Source: Winogradskyella algicola (lineage in GTDB: Bacteria; Bacteroidota; Bacteroidia; Flavobacteriales; Flavobacteriaceae). From it: a DNA stretch of 64,000 bases. The translations under genes and the position numbers were made by a program. The stretch is from the NCBI RefSeq assembly GCF_005869935.1, contig NZ_SZQF01000006.1:124001-188000 (forward strand), in the 5' to 3' direction. Shown here one piece after another: positions 24,616 to 34,173 of this stretch. The notes beneath the pieces were generated by a model, which did not search any database, was not told where the DNA came from, and worked only from the letters and a program-made list of their open reading frames with translations. How positions within the stretch are numbered: the first letter of the stretch is position 1; the number at the start of each line of letters is the position of its first letter.

Positions 24616-24729
24616 TTATTTGTCGTTTTTCTTATTCATTTTGTAAATGAGATAGATAAAACCAACTAAAAAATGTGCAATTATAATTCCTGCAATAATA
24701 TATATGGTTAAATTTGAATCGTCTCTCAT
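24616..24729 (-). CDS. Possible 37-residue single-helix membrane peptide
   Basis: ATG to TAA on the minus strand, translating to MRDDSNLTIYIIAGI and continuing IIAHFLVGFIYLIYKMNKKNDK: a charged N-terminus, one hydrophobic helix and a basic tail. The pattern is that of real small membrane proteins. It lies between the divergent genes and upstream of the riboswitch. A possible -7 box TAGTTTTG stands shortly before the ATG on the same strand. It could be a chance frame in the btuB leader. Confidence 0.4.
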   Translation of the reverse strand: MRDDSNLTIYIIAGIIIAHFLVGFIYLIYKMNKKNDK

Positions 24730-24789
24730 TATTGAAGTTTTAACAAAACTACAATTAACAAACATATTAATGAGTTACAATAGTTACAT

Positions 24790-24877
24790 ATGAAAGCCCA
24801 TAATGGGCATTTGGAAAACTAGGTTCATTGCCCCTTAAAAAAAACTAAATCATAAACTATTGACTAATTTTAAATAG
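24790..24877 (+). other. Leader of the B12 ABC operon
   Basis: It contains a perfect small palindrome GCCCATAATGGGC (about 24796-24808). I see no riboswitch, promoter or open frame that I can support in the rest. Confidence 0.3.
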
Positions 24878-26035
24878 ATGAGAAAGTCACTTGTTTTTAT
24901 TCTATTATTCACATTCCTATTTAATTGCAAGGAAGAAAAGGAATCGTTAAGAACGTTTCCTGATTTGCCAAGCAAAGATCAAAGCAGTTTAATATTAAAA
25001 TATGCTAAAGGGTTTGCTGTTGAAAATTATTCTACCCATAAAATCTTAACGATTAATAGTCCTTGGCCAGAAGCAAAAAAAACATATAAATATCTCATTG
25101 TTTCTAAAGAGCAGTTGGCTGTAATGACGTTTCCAAGCGGTGCTTACGATGGTATAATTACGAATAACATTACAAAACTTGTTGTAACTTCAACAACACA
25201 TATTCCTGCATTAGAATTACTTGGTGTAGAACAAACATTGGTAGGGTTTCCAGGAACAGATTACATATCGTCAGAAAAAACCAGAAAACGTATTGACGAT
25301 GGACTGGTTAGAGAACTTGGCAAAAACGAAGGTATTAATACAGAAGTATTGTTAGAACTAAACCCAGACGTTGTTATCGGATTTGGTGTAGATGGTGTCA
25401 ACAAAACTTTTGAAACGATTAGAAAATCTGGTATTCCGGTAATTTATAATGGTGATTGGGTAGAGTCTTCAGCTCTAGCGAAGGCTGAATGGATAAAGTT
25501 TTTTGGAGTGTTGTTCAATAAAGAGAAAGAAGCAGATTCTATTTTTAATAATATTGAAAGCGACTATTTAGAAGCTAAAAAAATAGCTGCTAATGCAAAA
25601 AAACAACCAACCGTTTTGAGTGGTGCAATGCATAAAGACGTGTGGTATTTACCAAATGGTTCTAGTCCAGAAGCACAATTTTTAAAAGATGCTAATGTTA
25701 ATTATTTATGGAGTGACACCTCTGGAAACGGAAGTTTAGCACTTAGCTTTGAAGTGGTTTTAGAAAAAGCCCAACATGCTGATATTTGGTTAAGTCCATC
25801 CTACTATTCCAGCTACAAACAACTTGAAGAAGCTAGTGAACTCTATACCAACTTTGATGCCTTTAATAATAAATCAATTTATTCGTTTGTTAACACTACG
25901 GGTGCAACAGGTGGCGTTTTATATTATGAATTAGGAACAGCAAGACCAGATTTGGTTTTAAAAGATCTTATAAAAATATGCCATCCAGATCTATTACAGA
26001 ATTACACTCCACATTTCTTTAAACCTCTTAACTAA
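24878..26035 (+). CDS. ABC transporter substrate-binding lipoprotein, cobalamin type (BtuF-like)
   Basis: 385 residues with lipoprotein signal FLFNCKEE. The periplasmic-binding fold of the BtuF/FepB class is shown by TTHIPALELLGVEQTLVGFPG, ELGKNEGINTEVLLELNPDVVIGFG and TIRKSGIPVIYNGDWVE. Together with the permease and ATPase that follow and the riboswitch-controlled btuB upstream, B12 is the most likely ligand. An iron chelate cannot be excluded from sequence alone. The stop codon is followed directly by the permease start. Confidence 0.85.
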   Translation: MRKSLVFILLFTFLFNCKEEKESLRTFPDLPSKDQSSLILKYAKGFAVENYSTHKILTINSPWPEAKKTYKYLIVSKEQLAVMTFPSGAYDGIITNNITKLVVTSTTHIPALELLGVEQTLVGFPGTDYISSEKTRKRIDDGLVRELGKNEGINTEVLLELNPDVVIGFGVDGVNKTFETIRKSGIPVIYNGDWVESSALAKAEWIKFFGVLFNKEKEADSIFNNIESDYLEAKKIAANAKKQPTVLSGAMHKDVWYLPNGSSPEAQFLKDANVNYLWSDTSGNGSLALSFEVVLEKAQHADIWLSPSYYSSYKQLEEASELYTNFDAFNNKSIYSFVNTTGATGGVLYYELGTARPDLVLKDLIKICHPDLLQNYTPHFFKPLN

Positions 26036-27064
26036 TTGCATAAATCCCAAACATATCAATTTCAGTATGCATTACTTGTAGTAATACTTATTGCTTTCTT
26101 TTTTATTAATATTAGTTTAGGCTCTGTAAATATCCCTTTAAGGAGTATAATTGGTAGCCTATTTGGTAATATTGATAACACAACATGGGACGTTATAATT
26201 ACTAATTACAGGCTACCTAAAGCTATAACATCAATTTTAGTTGGCTCTGGACTTGGAGTTTCAGGATTGTTAATGCAAACCTTATTTAGAAATCCATTAG
26301 CAGGTCCTTTTGTTTTAGGTATTACGTCTGGTGCCAGTTTAGGTGTCGCTTTAATAATTTTAGGGTCTGGTTTATTTGGTGGATTTTTCGCTACAGCCTT
26401 AATCTCAAAATGGAGTATTGTCATTGCAGCCAGTCTTGGTAGTTTCCTAGTATTATTAGCGGTTTTAGCTGTATCGCATAAAGTTAGAGACACCATGGCC
26501 ATACTTATTATAGGCTTAATGTTTGGAAGCATTACTGCTGCAGTGGTAAGTGTGTTATCGTATTTTAGTTCTGCAGAGCAATTGCAACAATACGTTTTTT
26601 GGGGTTTTGGCAGCTTAAGCAATTTATCTTGGAAAGAACTCGGTATTTTCTTCTTAATATATCTTGTCGGTATGATTTTGAGTATCATGTCAATAAAGTC
26701 ATTGAATAGCTTATTACTAGGTGAAAATTATGCCAAAAGTTTAGGTATTAACCTAAAACAAAGTCGGTTTATCATCATACTAGCAACAAGTTTAATTGCA
26801 GGAACCATTACAGCATTCGCAGGTCCAATTGCGTTTATTGGCTTGGCCATTCCGCATTTAACGCGTCAAATTTTTAAAACCTCTAATCACAAAATACTAT
26901 TACCTGCAGTATTTTTGTTTGGTGCTATTACAATGCTTATTTGCGACAGCATAGCACAGGTTCCTGGTAGCGATTACACTTTACCTATTAATGCTATAAC
27001 CGCTTTGATTGGTGCACCTGTTGTGATTTGGCTGTTGGTTAGACAACGAAAAATTATGTTTTAA
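26036..27064 (+). CDS. ABC transporter permease, FecCD/BtuC family
   Basis: 342 residues with about nine to ten membrane helices, including the family marks RLPKAITSILVGSGLGVSGLLMQ, NPLAGPFVLGITSGASLG and GPIAFIGLAIPHLTR. It begins with TTG immediately after the stop of the binding-protein gene, so the two are translationally coupled. It would form the inner-membrane channel with the ATPase at 27160. Confidence 0.9.
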   Translation: MHKSQTYQFQYALLVVILIAFFFINISLGSVNIPLRSIIGSLFGNIDNTTWDVIITNYRLPKAITSILVGSGLGVSGLLMQTLFRNPLAGPFVLGITSGASLGVALIILGSGLFGGFFATALISKWSIVIAASLGSFLVLLAVLAVSHKVRDTMAILIIGLMFGSITAAVVSVLSYFSSAEQLQQYVFWGFGSLSNLSWKELGIFFLIYLVGMILSIMSIKSLNSLLLGENYAKSLGINLKQSRFIIILATSLIAGTITAFAGPIAFIGLAIPHLTRQIFKTSNHKILLPAVFLFGAITMLICDSIAQVPGSDYTLPINAITALIGAPVVIWLLVRQRKIMF

Positions 27065-27086
27065 ATGAAAATGAAAAATCTAACTT

Positions 27087-27143
27087 GTCATTCCGCACTT
27101 AATGCGGAATCTAATGAGATCCTGAATCAAGTTCAGGATGACA
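27087..27143. repeat. Intergenic palindromic repeat, family D
   Basis: It starts GTCATTCCGCA and contains two hairpins: CCGCA/TGCGG (27093-27107) and ATCCTGAA/TTCAGGAT (27119-27139), then GACAG. It lies inside the ABC operon, between permease and ATPase. Related pieces are at 52661-52684 and 53704-53832. Confidence 0.75.
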
Positions 27144-27159
27144 GAATTGCTTTTATATC

Positions 27160-27954
27160 TTGAATTTTAAAAAACCAAATACCATCCTAAAAGCCAAAAA
27201 CCTATCCATTGGTTACAAGACCAAAAAGGGAGAAGCAGTCATTTCTCAAAACATTAATTTTGAACTGGAAAAAGGACAACTTATCGGTTTGGTTGGTGCT
27301 AATGGTATTGGTAAATCTACGCTTTTAAGAACACTAATTAAGGTGCAACCTGCACTATCTGGAACTGTACTTTTAAATGATACAGATTTAAAAACGATAT
27401 CGTCTTTAGACCTAGCTAAACAACTAAGTATTGTTTTAACCGAAGCATTAACTTCAAAAAACCTCTCTGTATACGAACTCATCGCATTGGGAAGACATCC
27501 TTACACCAATTGGGTAGGCAGTTTAACCTCAAAAGATATTGAGATCGTTGAAAACGCCTTTAAGCTGGTTAACATTTCAGAACTTAGAAACAAAAAATGC
27601 TACGAACTAAGTGACGGTCAACTGCAAAAAGTAATGATAGCACGTGCCTTAGCACAAGACACAGATATCATTATTTTGGATGAACCCACTACGCATTTAG
27701 ACATGTATCATAAAGCGTATATTTTAAAATTGCTTCAAAAGCTAACTAAAGAAACAGGTAAAACCATTTTATTTTCATCTCACGAAATTGACTTAGCCAT
27801 TCAACTTTGTGACACCATGATCGTAATGCAAAAAGAAAATGTTGTTTATGATCAACCTTGCAATCTTATTTCTCAAGGTGTTTTTGAATCCCTTTTTCCT
27901 GATGATTTAATTTCTTTTGATAATACTTCTGGAATTTTTAGAGTGAAGAAATAG
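27160..27954 (+). CDS. ABC transporter ATP-binding protein, BtuD/FecE family
   Basis: 264 residues: Walker A GANGIGKST (46-54), Q-loop region, ALGRHPYTNWVG (109-120, typical of iron-chelate/B12 ATPases), signature LSDGQ (150-154), Walker B IIILDEPTTH (170-179) and H-loop SSHE. The start is TTG at 27160. A repeat of about 57 bases separates it from the permease, but the order and direction indicate one transporter operon. Confidence 0.9.
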   Translation: MNFKKPNTILKAKNLSIGYKTKKGEAVISQNINFELEKGQLIGLVGANGIGKSTLLRTLIKVQPALSGTVLLNDTDLKTISSLDLAKQLSIVLTEALTSKNLSVYELIALGRHPYTNWVGSLTSKDIEIVENAFKLVNISELRNKKCYELSDGQLQKVMIARALAQDTDIIILDEPTTHLDMYHKAYILKLLQKLTKETGKTILFSSHEIDLAIQLCDTMIVMQKENVVYDQPCNLISQGVFESLFPDDLISFDNTSGIFRVKK

Positions 27955-28028
27955 TCTTTTCATCTTTGAGCTTCATACTACTTACTTCATACTAAAAATG
28001 TATCTTTGATAAATTCTCTTTTACAAAT

Positions 28029-29348
28029 ATGAACGACACACTTATTCTCTTAATTGCCATTATTATTTCTGCCATAGTTGGTGCTTACCTTGGCATGCTT
28101 TTTACAAAACTGAAAAACAAAAGCGAGCAAAGTACTTTAGAAGAACGTCAAAATCAATTGAGTATAACTATTAACGACCTTAAACAAAATATTTCTAAAA
28201 TTGAATCTGAACGTGAAGACATCAGAAGAGAAAAAGAGTTGTTAAATTCTGAATTATCTCGAAAAAATACAGAGTACGAGAATCTTCAAGAACAGAACTT
28301 AAAACGAGACGAAGAACTTGCCAAACAACAGGAACAACTTAGAAAAGATTTTGAATTGATGGCCTCTAAAATTCTAGATGAAAAGTCTGAAAAGTTCACC
28401 ATTCAGAATAAAGAGAACATTAAAAACATTCTCAATCCACTTGAAGAAAAGATAAAAACCTTTGAAAAGAAAGTTGAAGATTCTCAAAAGGAAAGCATAA
28501 GCATGCATTCGGCTTTAAAAGAGCAATTATTGGGTCTAAAAGATCTCAACCAACAAATGGCAAAAGAGGCAACCAACTTAACAAAAGCCTTAAAAGGAGA
28601 TAGTAAAACTCAGGGGAATTGGGGCGAATTAGTTCTTGAACGAGTTCTAGAAAAGTCGGGTTTAGAAAAAGATCGCGAATATTTTGTGCAACAAAACTTT
28701 CAGCGCGAAGATGGCACTCGTGTTATGCCAGATGTCGTGCTTCATTTACCAGATAATAAAAAAATGATTATAGATTCTAAAGTATCGCTAACCGATTATG
28801 AGCGTTTAGTGAATGCAGAGGATGAGGAACGAGCGCTCTATTTAAAAGCACATGTTAATTCTATTAAAAAACACGTAGATCAGTTATCGGCTAAAAACTA
28901 TCAGGATTTATATGATATTGAGTCTCCTGATTTTGTATTAATGTTTATCCCAATAGAACCTGCTTTCGCTGTTGCTATTAATGAAGACAACACACTCTAC
29001 AACAAAGCATTTGAGCAGAATATCGTTATTGTTACACCTTCTACCCTTTTGGCCACATTACGCACCATTGATACCATGTGGAACAACGAAAAACAACAAC
29101 AAAATGCTATAGAAATTGCCAAACAAGCTGGCGCGCTTTATGATAAGTTTGAAGGTTTAGTTTCTGACTTAACTGGTGTTGGCAAAAAGATTGATGCTGC
29201 TAAAAGCGACTACTCTGCTGCGATGAATAAATTAGTTGAAGGTAAAGGCAACCTTATTTCGAGAGTAGAAAAAATTAAGAAAATGGGTGCTAAAGCTAAA
29301 AAAGCATTACCAGAGAGCATTATAAAGCGAGCTTCAGAGGATTTATAA
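28029..29348 (+). CDS. rmuC: DNA recombination protein RmuC
   Basis: 439 residues. N-terminal membrane anchor (LILLIAIIISAIVGAYLG), a long coiled coil (about 30-130), then the RmuC core: KALKGDSKTQGNWGELVLERVLEKSGL, MPDVVLHLPDNKKMIIDSKVSLTDYE and FIPIEPAFAVA. It resembles a PD-(D/E)xK nuclease fold and limits recombination at inverted repeats in E. coli. A TATCTTTG at 28003-28010 may be its -7 box. The thioesterase gene follows by 10 bases. Confidence 0.95.
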   Translation: MNDTLILLIAIIISAIVGAYLGMLFTKLKNKSEQSTLEERQNQLSITINDLKQNISKIESEREDIRREKELLNSELSRKNTEYENLQEQNLKRDEELAKQQEQLRKDFELMASKILDEKSEKFTIQNKENIKNILNPLEEKIKTFEKKVEDSQKESISMHSALKEQLLGLKDLNQQMAKEATNLTKALKGDSKTQGNWGELVLERVLEKSGLEKDREYFVQQNFQREDGTRVMPDVVLHLPDNKKMIIDSKVSLTDYERLVNAEDEERALYLKAHVNSIKKHVDQLSAKNYQDLYDIESPDFVLMFIPIEPAFAVAINEDNTLYNKAFEQNIVIVTPSTLLATLRTIDTMWNNEKQQQNAIEIAKQAGALYDKFEGLVSDLTGVGKKIDAAKSDYSAAMNKLVEGKGNLISRVEKIKKMGAKAKKALPESIIKRASEDL

Positions 29349-29358
29349 AACTAATTTT

Positions 29359-29898
29359 ATGTATAAAACAGTAGACGCTTCAAGAATACAGATTTCTCAA
29401 TTAATGCTACCGTCACATTCTAATTTTAGCGGAAAAATTCATGGTGGTTATATTTTGAATCTCATGGATCAAATTGCATTTGCATGTGCCTCAAAACATT
29501 CTGGAGCGTATTGTGTTACAGCTTCGGTAGATACTGTAGATTTTATTAACCCTATAGAGGTTGGTGAACTTGTTACTATGAAGGCTTCCGTTAATTATGT
29601 AGGCAGAACATCAATGGTTATTGGTATAAGAGTAGAATCTGAAAACATTCAAACAGGTAAAATTAAACACTGTAACTCATCTTATTTTACCTTGGTTGCT
29701 AAAGATGATAATGAACAACCAAAAGAAGTTCCGGGAATCATCATAAATGATGAAACCGAAATAAAGCGCTTTTTAAAAGCAATTAAACGTATTGAAACAA
29801 AAAAACAAAGGCAAGAAGAATTTGATCACAGTAACTTTTCAATTGAAAATTACTTAGACATTCTAAAGGATTACCGTGTTAAATTTGAAGGCATTTGA
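29359..29898 (+). CDS. Acyl-CoA thioesterase, hotdog fold
   Basis: 179 residues; a single 4HBT domain: FSGKIHGGYILNLMDQIAFACASKHSG, SVDTVDFINPIEVGELVTMKASVNYVGRTSMVIGIRVE. This is the YciA/BACH-type acyl-CoA hydrolase pattern. The C-terminal 50 residues are helical and specific to this group. It follows rmuC closely and may be co-transcribed with it. Confidence 0.88.
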   Translation: MYKTVDASRIQISQLMLPSHSNFSGKIHGGYILNLMDQIAFACASKHSGAYCVTASVDTVDFINPIEVGELVTMKASVNYVGRTSMVIGIRVESENIQTGKIKHCNSSYFTLVAKDDNEQPKEVPGIIINDETEIKRFLKAIKRIETKKQRQEEFDHSNFSIENYLDILKDYRVKFEGI

Positions 29899-29975
29899 CA
29901 TCTAATTTTAGGTTAATATTCCTTGATTATCCAATTTATATTAATAACTTTGAGATAAGTATATTAAATACCCAA

Positions 29976-30929
29976 ATGTTTATGAAACAAAAATTACATT
30001 CTAATTTTATATTATCTGGTTTATTTTTAATGTTCGTAGCTATTACAAATGGCCAAACTACAACAGATTTTAATCCTGATAAATATAATACCATATATGA
30101 AACTGAATCTGATAATCTGAGTAATGGTGCAGGAAGCTATTTATTTACTGGTAACACACTCCAAGCAGAAAGTGATAATGGTAGACGTGGCTTAATTAGT
30201 TTTGATTTATCATCAATACCAACTAATGCCACTATTACAAATGCTAGTCTTACGCTTTTTATGTCTAGATCTATATCTGGAGCTTCTGATGTTAGCCTAC
30301 ACAAAGCAACAAGCGATTGGGGGCAAGGAAGTTCTGACGCACCAGGACAAGAAGGTGCAGGCACAACCTCTACTGAAGGTGATGCAAGTTGGTTTTGTAG
30401 TTTTAGTAGTGGAGCCACTGGATGCAACACTTCATGGTCTACAATCGGAGGTGATTTTGACAGTACTGCCAGTGCAACCGTCTCTGTTGCAGGTATTGGA
30501 AACTACACGTGGAGTTCCGCTACATTACTATCTGATGTCCAAGGATGGATTAGCTCACCAAGTACTAATTTAGGGTGGTTTCTAATAGGTGACGAAACAG
30601 CTACATCTGCTAAAAGATTTGATGTATCAACTGGAACTATACCAGTTTTACAGGTAACTTACACGACACTTAGTAGCCAAGAATTTACGTTAAGTAATGA
30701 TTTTTATATCAGCCCAAATCCAAGTAGTTCTAATATTCGTCTTGTTTTACCAAACTCTATAAAAAATGACGTTAAGGTACAAGTATATGACGTATTAGGA
30801 AAAAAGATATACACATCACCCTATCAAGTAAACTCAAAAATAAATGTCTCTAATTGGGCTTCTGGAGTATATTTATTTAAAGTATCATTTAGCGATAGAG
30901 TTGTTACTAAACGATTTGTAAAAAGCTAA
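29976..30929 (+). CDS. DNRLRE-type secreted protein with type A T9SS C-terminal domain
   Basis: The frame is open from 29895, but the signal peptide begins at MFMKQKLHSNFILSGLFLM, so the start is the ATG at 29976 (or 29982). The mature part (about 30-230) carries a DNRLRE-like beta sandwich: RGLISFDLSSIPTNATITNASLTLF, DWGQGSS and GWFLIGDETATSAKRF. The last 80 residues (FYISPNPSSSNIRL, VQVYDVLGKKIY, GVYLFKVSF, VVTKRFVKS) are a type A sorting tail for type IX secretion. Function unknown; a surface or secreted structural role is likely. Confidence 0.85.
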   Translation: MFMKQKLHSNFILSGLFLMFVAITNGQTTTDFNPDKYNTIYETESDNLSNGAGSYLFTGNTLQAESDNGRRGLISFDLSSIPTNATITNASLTLFMSRSISGASDVSLHKATSDWGQGSSDAPGQEGAGTTSTEGDASWFCSFSSGATGCNTSWSTIGGDFDSTASATVSVAGIGNYTWSSATLLSDVQGWISSPSTNLGWFLIGDETATSAKRFDVSTGTIPVLQVTYTTLSSQEFTLSNDFYISPNPSSSNIRLVLPNSIKNDVKVQVYDVLGKKIYTSPYQVNSKINVSNWASGVYLFKVSFSDRVVTKRFVKS

Positions 30930-30950
30930 ATCATATTGAAATAAAAAATA

Positions 30951-30980
30951 AAAAGCCGCAATATTTAATTGCGGCTTTTT
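30951..30980. terminator. Bidirectional intrinsic terminator
   Basis: AAAAGCCGCAAT, loop, ATTGCGGCTTTTT lies between the convergent T9SS gene and carB. Confidence 0.9.
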
Positions 30981-30991
30981 ATTTTTTTGTT

Positions 30992-33844
30992 CTATCTACT
31001 TAGATACATTTTACGTCTTGAATATAGATCGTAGAATTCATCTTCTTTAAGACTTTCAATAAACAAAATACTCTCACCTGTACTCTTCATTTCTGGCCCT
31101 AACTTTTTATTAACGTTAGGGAATTTGTTAAAAGAGAATACTGGTTGTTTTATAGCATAGCCTTCTAACTGTGGGTTAAAATCAAAATCAGTAACCTTCT
31201 TCTTACCTAACATTACTTTAGTTGCATAATTTACATAAGGCTCTTTATAAGCTTTTGCAATGAATGGTACTGTACGTGATGCTCTAGGGTTTGCCTCTAT
31301 GATATAAACTGTATCATCTTTAATTGCAAACTGAATATTGATTAAACCAACGGTGTTAAGCGCTAATGCAATTTTCTTAGTGTGGTCTTTTATTTGCTGC
31401 ATTACAAATTCACCTAGATTAAATGGTGGTAATGTTGCATTACTATCTCCAGAGTGAATACCACAAGGCTCAATATGCTCCATTATACCAATGATGTAAA
31501 CATTTTCACCATCACAAATCGCATCAGCTTCCGCTTCAATCGCACCATCCAAATAGTGATCTAAAAGCAACTTGTTTCCTGGTATAGACTTTAAAAGATC
31601 TATAACGTGCTCTTCAAGTTCTTGCTTATTAATTACAATTTTCATGCCTTGTCCACCAAGAACGTAAGAAGGTCTTACAAGAATTGGAAAATTCAATTCT
31701 TCAGCTACTTTAAGTGCTTCTTCTGCGTTTGTAGCTACATCAAATTTTGGATAAGGAATATTATTTTCTTTTAATAAGGTTGAAAAACTTCCTCTATCTT
31801 CTGCTAAATCTAAAGACTGGAAACTTGTTCCCATAATCTTTACACCATATCGCTCTAACTTTTCAGCAAGCTTTAAAGCGGTTTGTCCACCAAGTTGCAC
31901 TATTACACCTTCAGGTTTTTCATGTTGAATGATATCGTAAATATGCTCCCAGAATACAGGTTCAAAATATAATTTGTCTGCAATATCAAAATCTGTAGAA
32001 ACCGTTTCTGGGTTACAGTTAATCATAATGGTTTCGTAACCACATTCTGATGCTGCTAAAACACCATGCACACAACAATAATCAAACTCAATACCTTGAC
32101 CAATACGGTTTGGACCTGAGCCTAATACTATGATTTTCTTTTTATCTGTAACAATACTTTCGTTAGCTACAAAAACCTGTCCGTCTACAGTCTCTACTTC
32201 ACTCTCAAATGTAGAATAGTAATATGGTGTTTGTGCCTTAAACTCAGCTGCACACGTATCAACAAGTTTGTAAACACGGTTTATTTTAAGTTCTCTACGT
32301 TTATTATAAACTTCACTTTCTAGACACCTAAGCATATGTGCAATCTGACGATCTCCATACCCTTTTTGCTTCGCTTCAAGTAGTAATTCTCTATCTATAG
32401 TATCTATCGTGTACGTAGAAATTTCCTTTTCTAGCTGGAATAACTCTTCGTATTGCTTTAAAAACCACATGTCTATTTTAGTGATTTCGTGAATACGACT
32501 TAATGGAATTCCCATTTGTATAGCATCATATAATACAAACACACGATCCCAACTTGCATTGGTAAGCTTGTCTATAATTTGATCGTAGTTCTTGTAACCT
32601 TTACCATCAGCGCCTAAACCGTTACGTTTTATTTCTAATGATTGTGTAGCTTTATGCAATGCTTCTTGGAACGAACGTCCAATGCCCATTACCTCACCTA
32701 CCGCCTTCATTTGAAGACCTAAAGTTCTGTCTGATCCTTCAAACTTATCAAAGTTCCAACGTGGTATTTTTACAATAACGTAATCTAAAGTTGGTTCAAA
32801 TAAAGCTGAAGTCGATTTTGTAATCTGATTACTTAACTCATCTAATGTATAACCTAAAGCTAACTTCGCTGCAATCTTTGCTATTGGGTAACCTGTTGCT
32901 TTACTTGCTAATGCTGAAGAGCGCGATACACGTGGATTAATTTCAATTGCAATAATTTCTTCTTCTTCATCTGGACTAACTGCGAACTGAACATTACAAC
33001 CACCTGCAAAATCTCCAATACTACGCATCATATGAATCGCCATATCACGCATTTTCTGGAAGGTTTTATCTGACAATGTCATTGCTGGTGCTACAGTTAT
33101 AGAGTCACCAGTATGGATTCCCATTGGATCCATATTTTCAATAGTACAGATTATAACAACGTTATCATTTTTGTCTCTAAGTAGCTCTAACTCGTACTCT
33201 TTCCATCCCATCATAGCTTTATCAATCATGACCTCATGAATTGGCGAAATTTCTAAACCTCTAGTAAGGGATTCATCAAATTCTTTTTCGTCATATACGA
33301 TTGATGCGCCTGCACCACCTAACGTAAAAGAAGCTCGAATACATAAAGGAAAACCAAATTCTTGAGCTATTTCTTTTCCTTTTAGAAACGATGTTGCTGT
33401 GGCTTGTGGTGCCATACCAACACCAATTTTTAGCATTAATTCTCTAAATTTCTCTCTATCTTCAGTAATATTGATAGCGTCGATGTTTACACCAATAATT
33501 TCTACATCAAAATCTTCCCAAATTCCTTTTTCATCGGCTTCTATACAAAGATTCAATGCTGTTTGTCCTCCCATGGTTGGTAGAACTGCATCAATTTGAG
33601 GGTGCTCTTTTAAAATCTTAATTATAGATTTCGTTGTTAATGGCAACAAGTAAACATGATCTGCCATGGTAGGATCTGTCATAATTGTCGCTGGATTAGA
33701 ATTGATGAGAATCGTTTCTATTCCATCTTCTCTTAAGGAACGTAGTGCTTGAGATCCAGAGTAATCAAACTCACAAGCTTGACCGATAATTATTGGACCA
33801 GAACCAATTAATAATATAGATTTAATGTTTTTGTTTTTAGGCAT
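30992..33844 (-). CDS. carB: Carbamoyl-phosphate synthase large subunit
   Basis: 950 residues from the ATG at 33844 (MPKNKNIKSILLIGSGPIII); an upstream in-frame ATG at 33889 is not needed and lies in the promoter/terminator region. Two ATP-grasp halves are visible, each opening with a GSGP sequence (IGSGPIIIGQACEFDYSG; LGSGPNRIGQGIEFDYC). The family's C-terminal allosteric domain is very short here, the protein ending soon after the second half (EDEFYDLYSRRKMYLSR). It makes carbamoyl phosphate for pyrimidines and arginine. carA is not adjacent. Confidence 0.96.
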   Translation of the reverse strand: MPKNKNIKSILLIGSGPIIIGQACEFDYSGSQALRSLREDGIETILINSNPATIMTDPTMADHVYLLPLTTKSIIKILKEHPQIDAVLPTMGGQTALNLCIEADEKGIWEDFDVEIIGVNIDAINITEDREKFRELMLKIGVGMAPQATATSFLKGKEIAQEFGFPLCIRASFTLGGAGASIVYDEKEFDESLTRGLEISPIHEVMIDKAMMGWKEYELELLRDKNDNVVIICTIENMDPMGIHTGDSITVAPAMTLSDKTFQKMRDMAIHMMRSIGDFAGGCNVQFAVSPDEEEEIIAIEINPRVSRSSALASKATGYPIAKIAAKLALGYTLDELSNQITKSTSALFEPTLDYVIVKIPRWNFDKFEGSDRTLGLQMKAVGEVMGIGRSFQEALHKATQSLEIKRNGLGADGKGYKNYDQIIDKLTNASWDRVFVLYDAIQMGIPLSRIHEITKIDMWFLKQYEELFQLEKEISTYTIDTIDRELLLEAKQKGYGDRQIAHMLRCLESEVYNKRRELKINRVYKLVDTCAAEFKAQTPYYYSTFESEVETVDGQVFVANESIVTDKKKIIVLGSGPNRIGQGIEFDYCCVHGVLAASECGYETIMINCNPETVSTDFDIADKLYFEPVFWEHIYDIIQHEKPEGVIVQLGGQTALKLAEKLERYGVKIMGTSFQSLDLAEDRGSFSTLLKENNIPYPKFDVATNAEEALKVAEELNFPILVRPSYVLGGQGMKIVINKQELEEHVIDLLKSIPGNKLLLDHYLDGAIEAEADAICDGENVYIIGIMEHIEPCGIHSGDSNATLPPFNLGEFVMQQIKDHTKKIALALNTVGLINIQFAIKDDTVYIIEANPRASRTVPFIAKAYKEPYVNYATKVMLGKKKVTDFDFNPQLEGYAIKQPVFSFNKFPNVNKKLGPEMKSTGESILFIESLKEDEFYDLYSRRKMYLSR

Positions 33845-33888
33845 GAGATTGTCTTTTGGTTTGCAAAAATAAATATCAATAGGGTACA

Positions 33889-33920
33889 AAAAAAGGCGTT
33901 ACACCTAAGTAACACCTTTA
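33889..33920 (-). terminator. Intrinsic terminator after rpmH
   Basis: On the minus strand AAAGGTGTTAC, loop TTAG, then GTGTAACGCC and a run of T. It separates rpmH from carB although both read in the same direction. TATTTTTG (33864-33871, minus strand) just after it may be the -7 box of carB. Confidence 0.75.
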
Positions 33921-33942
33921 AAATATTAACAATTGTTAATCA

Positions 33943-34104
33943 TTATTTTTTATGTCTTAATTCTGAAGATACAGACAATTTCTTTCTTCCTTTAGCTCTT
34001 CTGCGTGCTAAAACTTTTCTTCCGTTAACAGAAGCCATTCTTTCTCTGAAACCGTGCTTGTTTCTTCTCTTTCTTTTTGACGGTTGAAACGTTCTTTTTG
34101 GCAT
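33943..34104 (-). CDS. rpmH: 50S ribosomal protein L34
   Basis: 53 residues, translating to [20 protein letters not shown], then [22 protein letters not shown] and a short tail ending RHKK. The signature of L34 ([30 protein letters not shown]) is unmistakable. It has its own promoter (34174-34204) and terminator. rnpA, often next to it in other bacteria, is not present here; carB follows instead. Confidence 0.98.
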   Translation of the reverse strand: MPKRTFQPSKRKRRNKHGFRERMASVNGRKVLARRRAKGRKKLSVSSELRHKK

Positions 34105-34173
34105 TGTCTTATATTTTTAAAATCCTGAATTCTTAATTTAATCGTATATAGAGGTTCTTTCAAAAACCGGGTG

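Noticed and set aside
24790-24877. A second cobalamin riboswitch before the ABC operon
   Set aside because: Neither the GCAACTG box nor the closing element is present on the plus strand; only a 13-base palindrome is seen.
30137-30573. Two open frames of 97 and 123 codons, one on each strand
   Set aside because: Both lie within the DNRLRE/T9SS protein gene, whose signal peptide and sorting tail fix the true frame.
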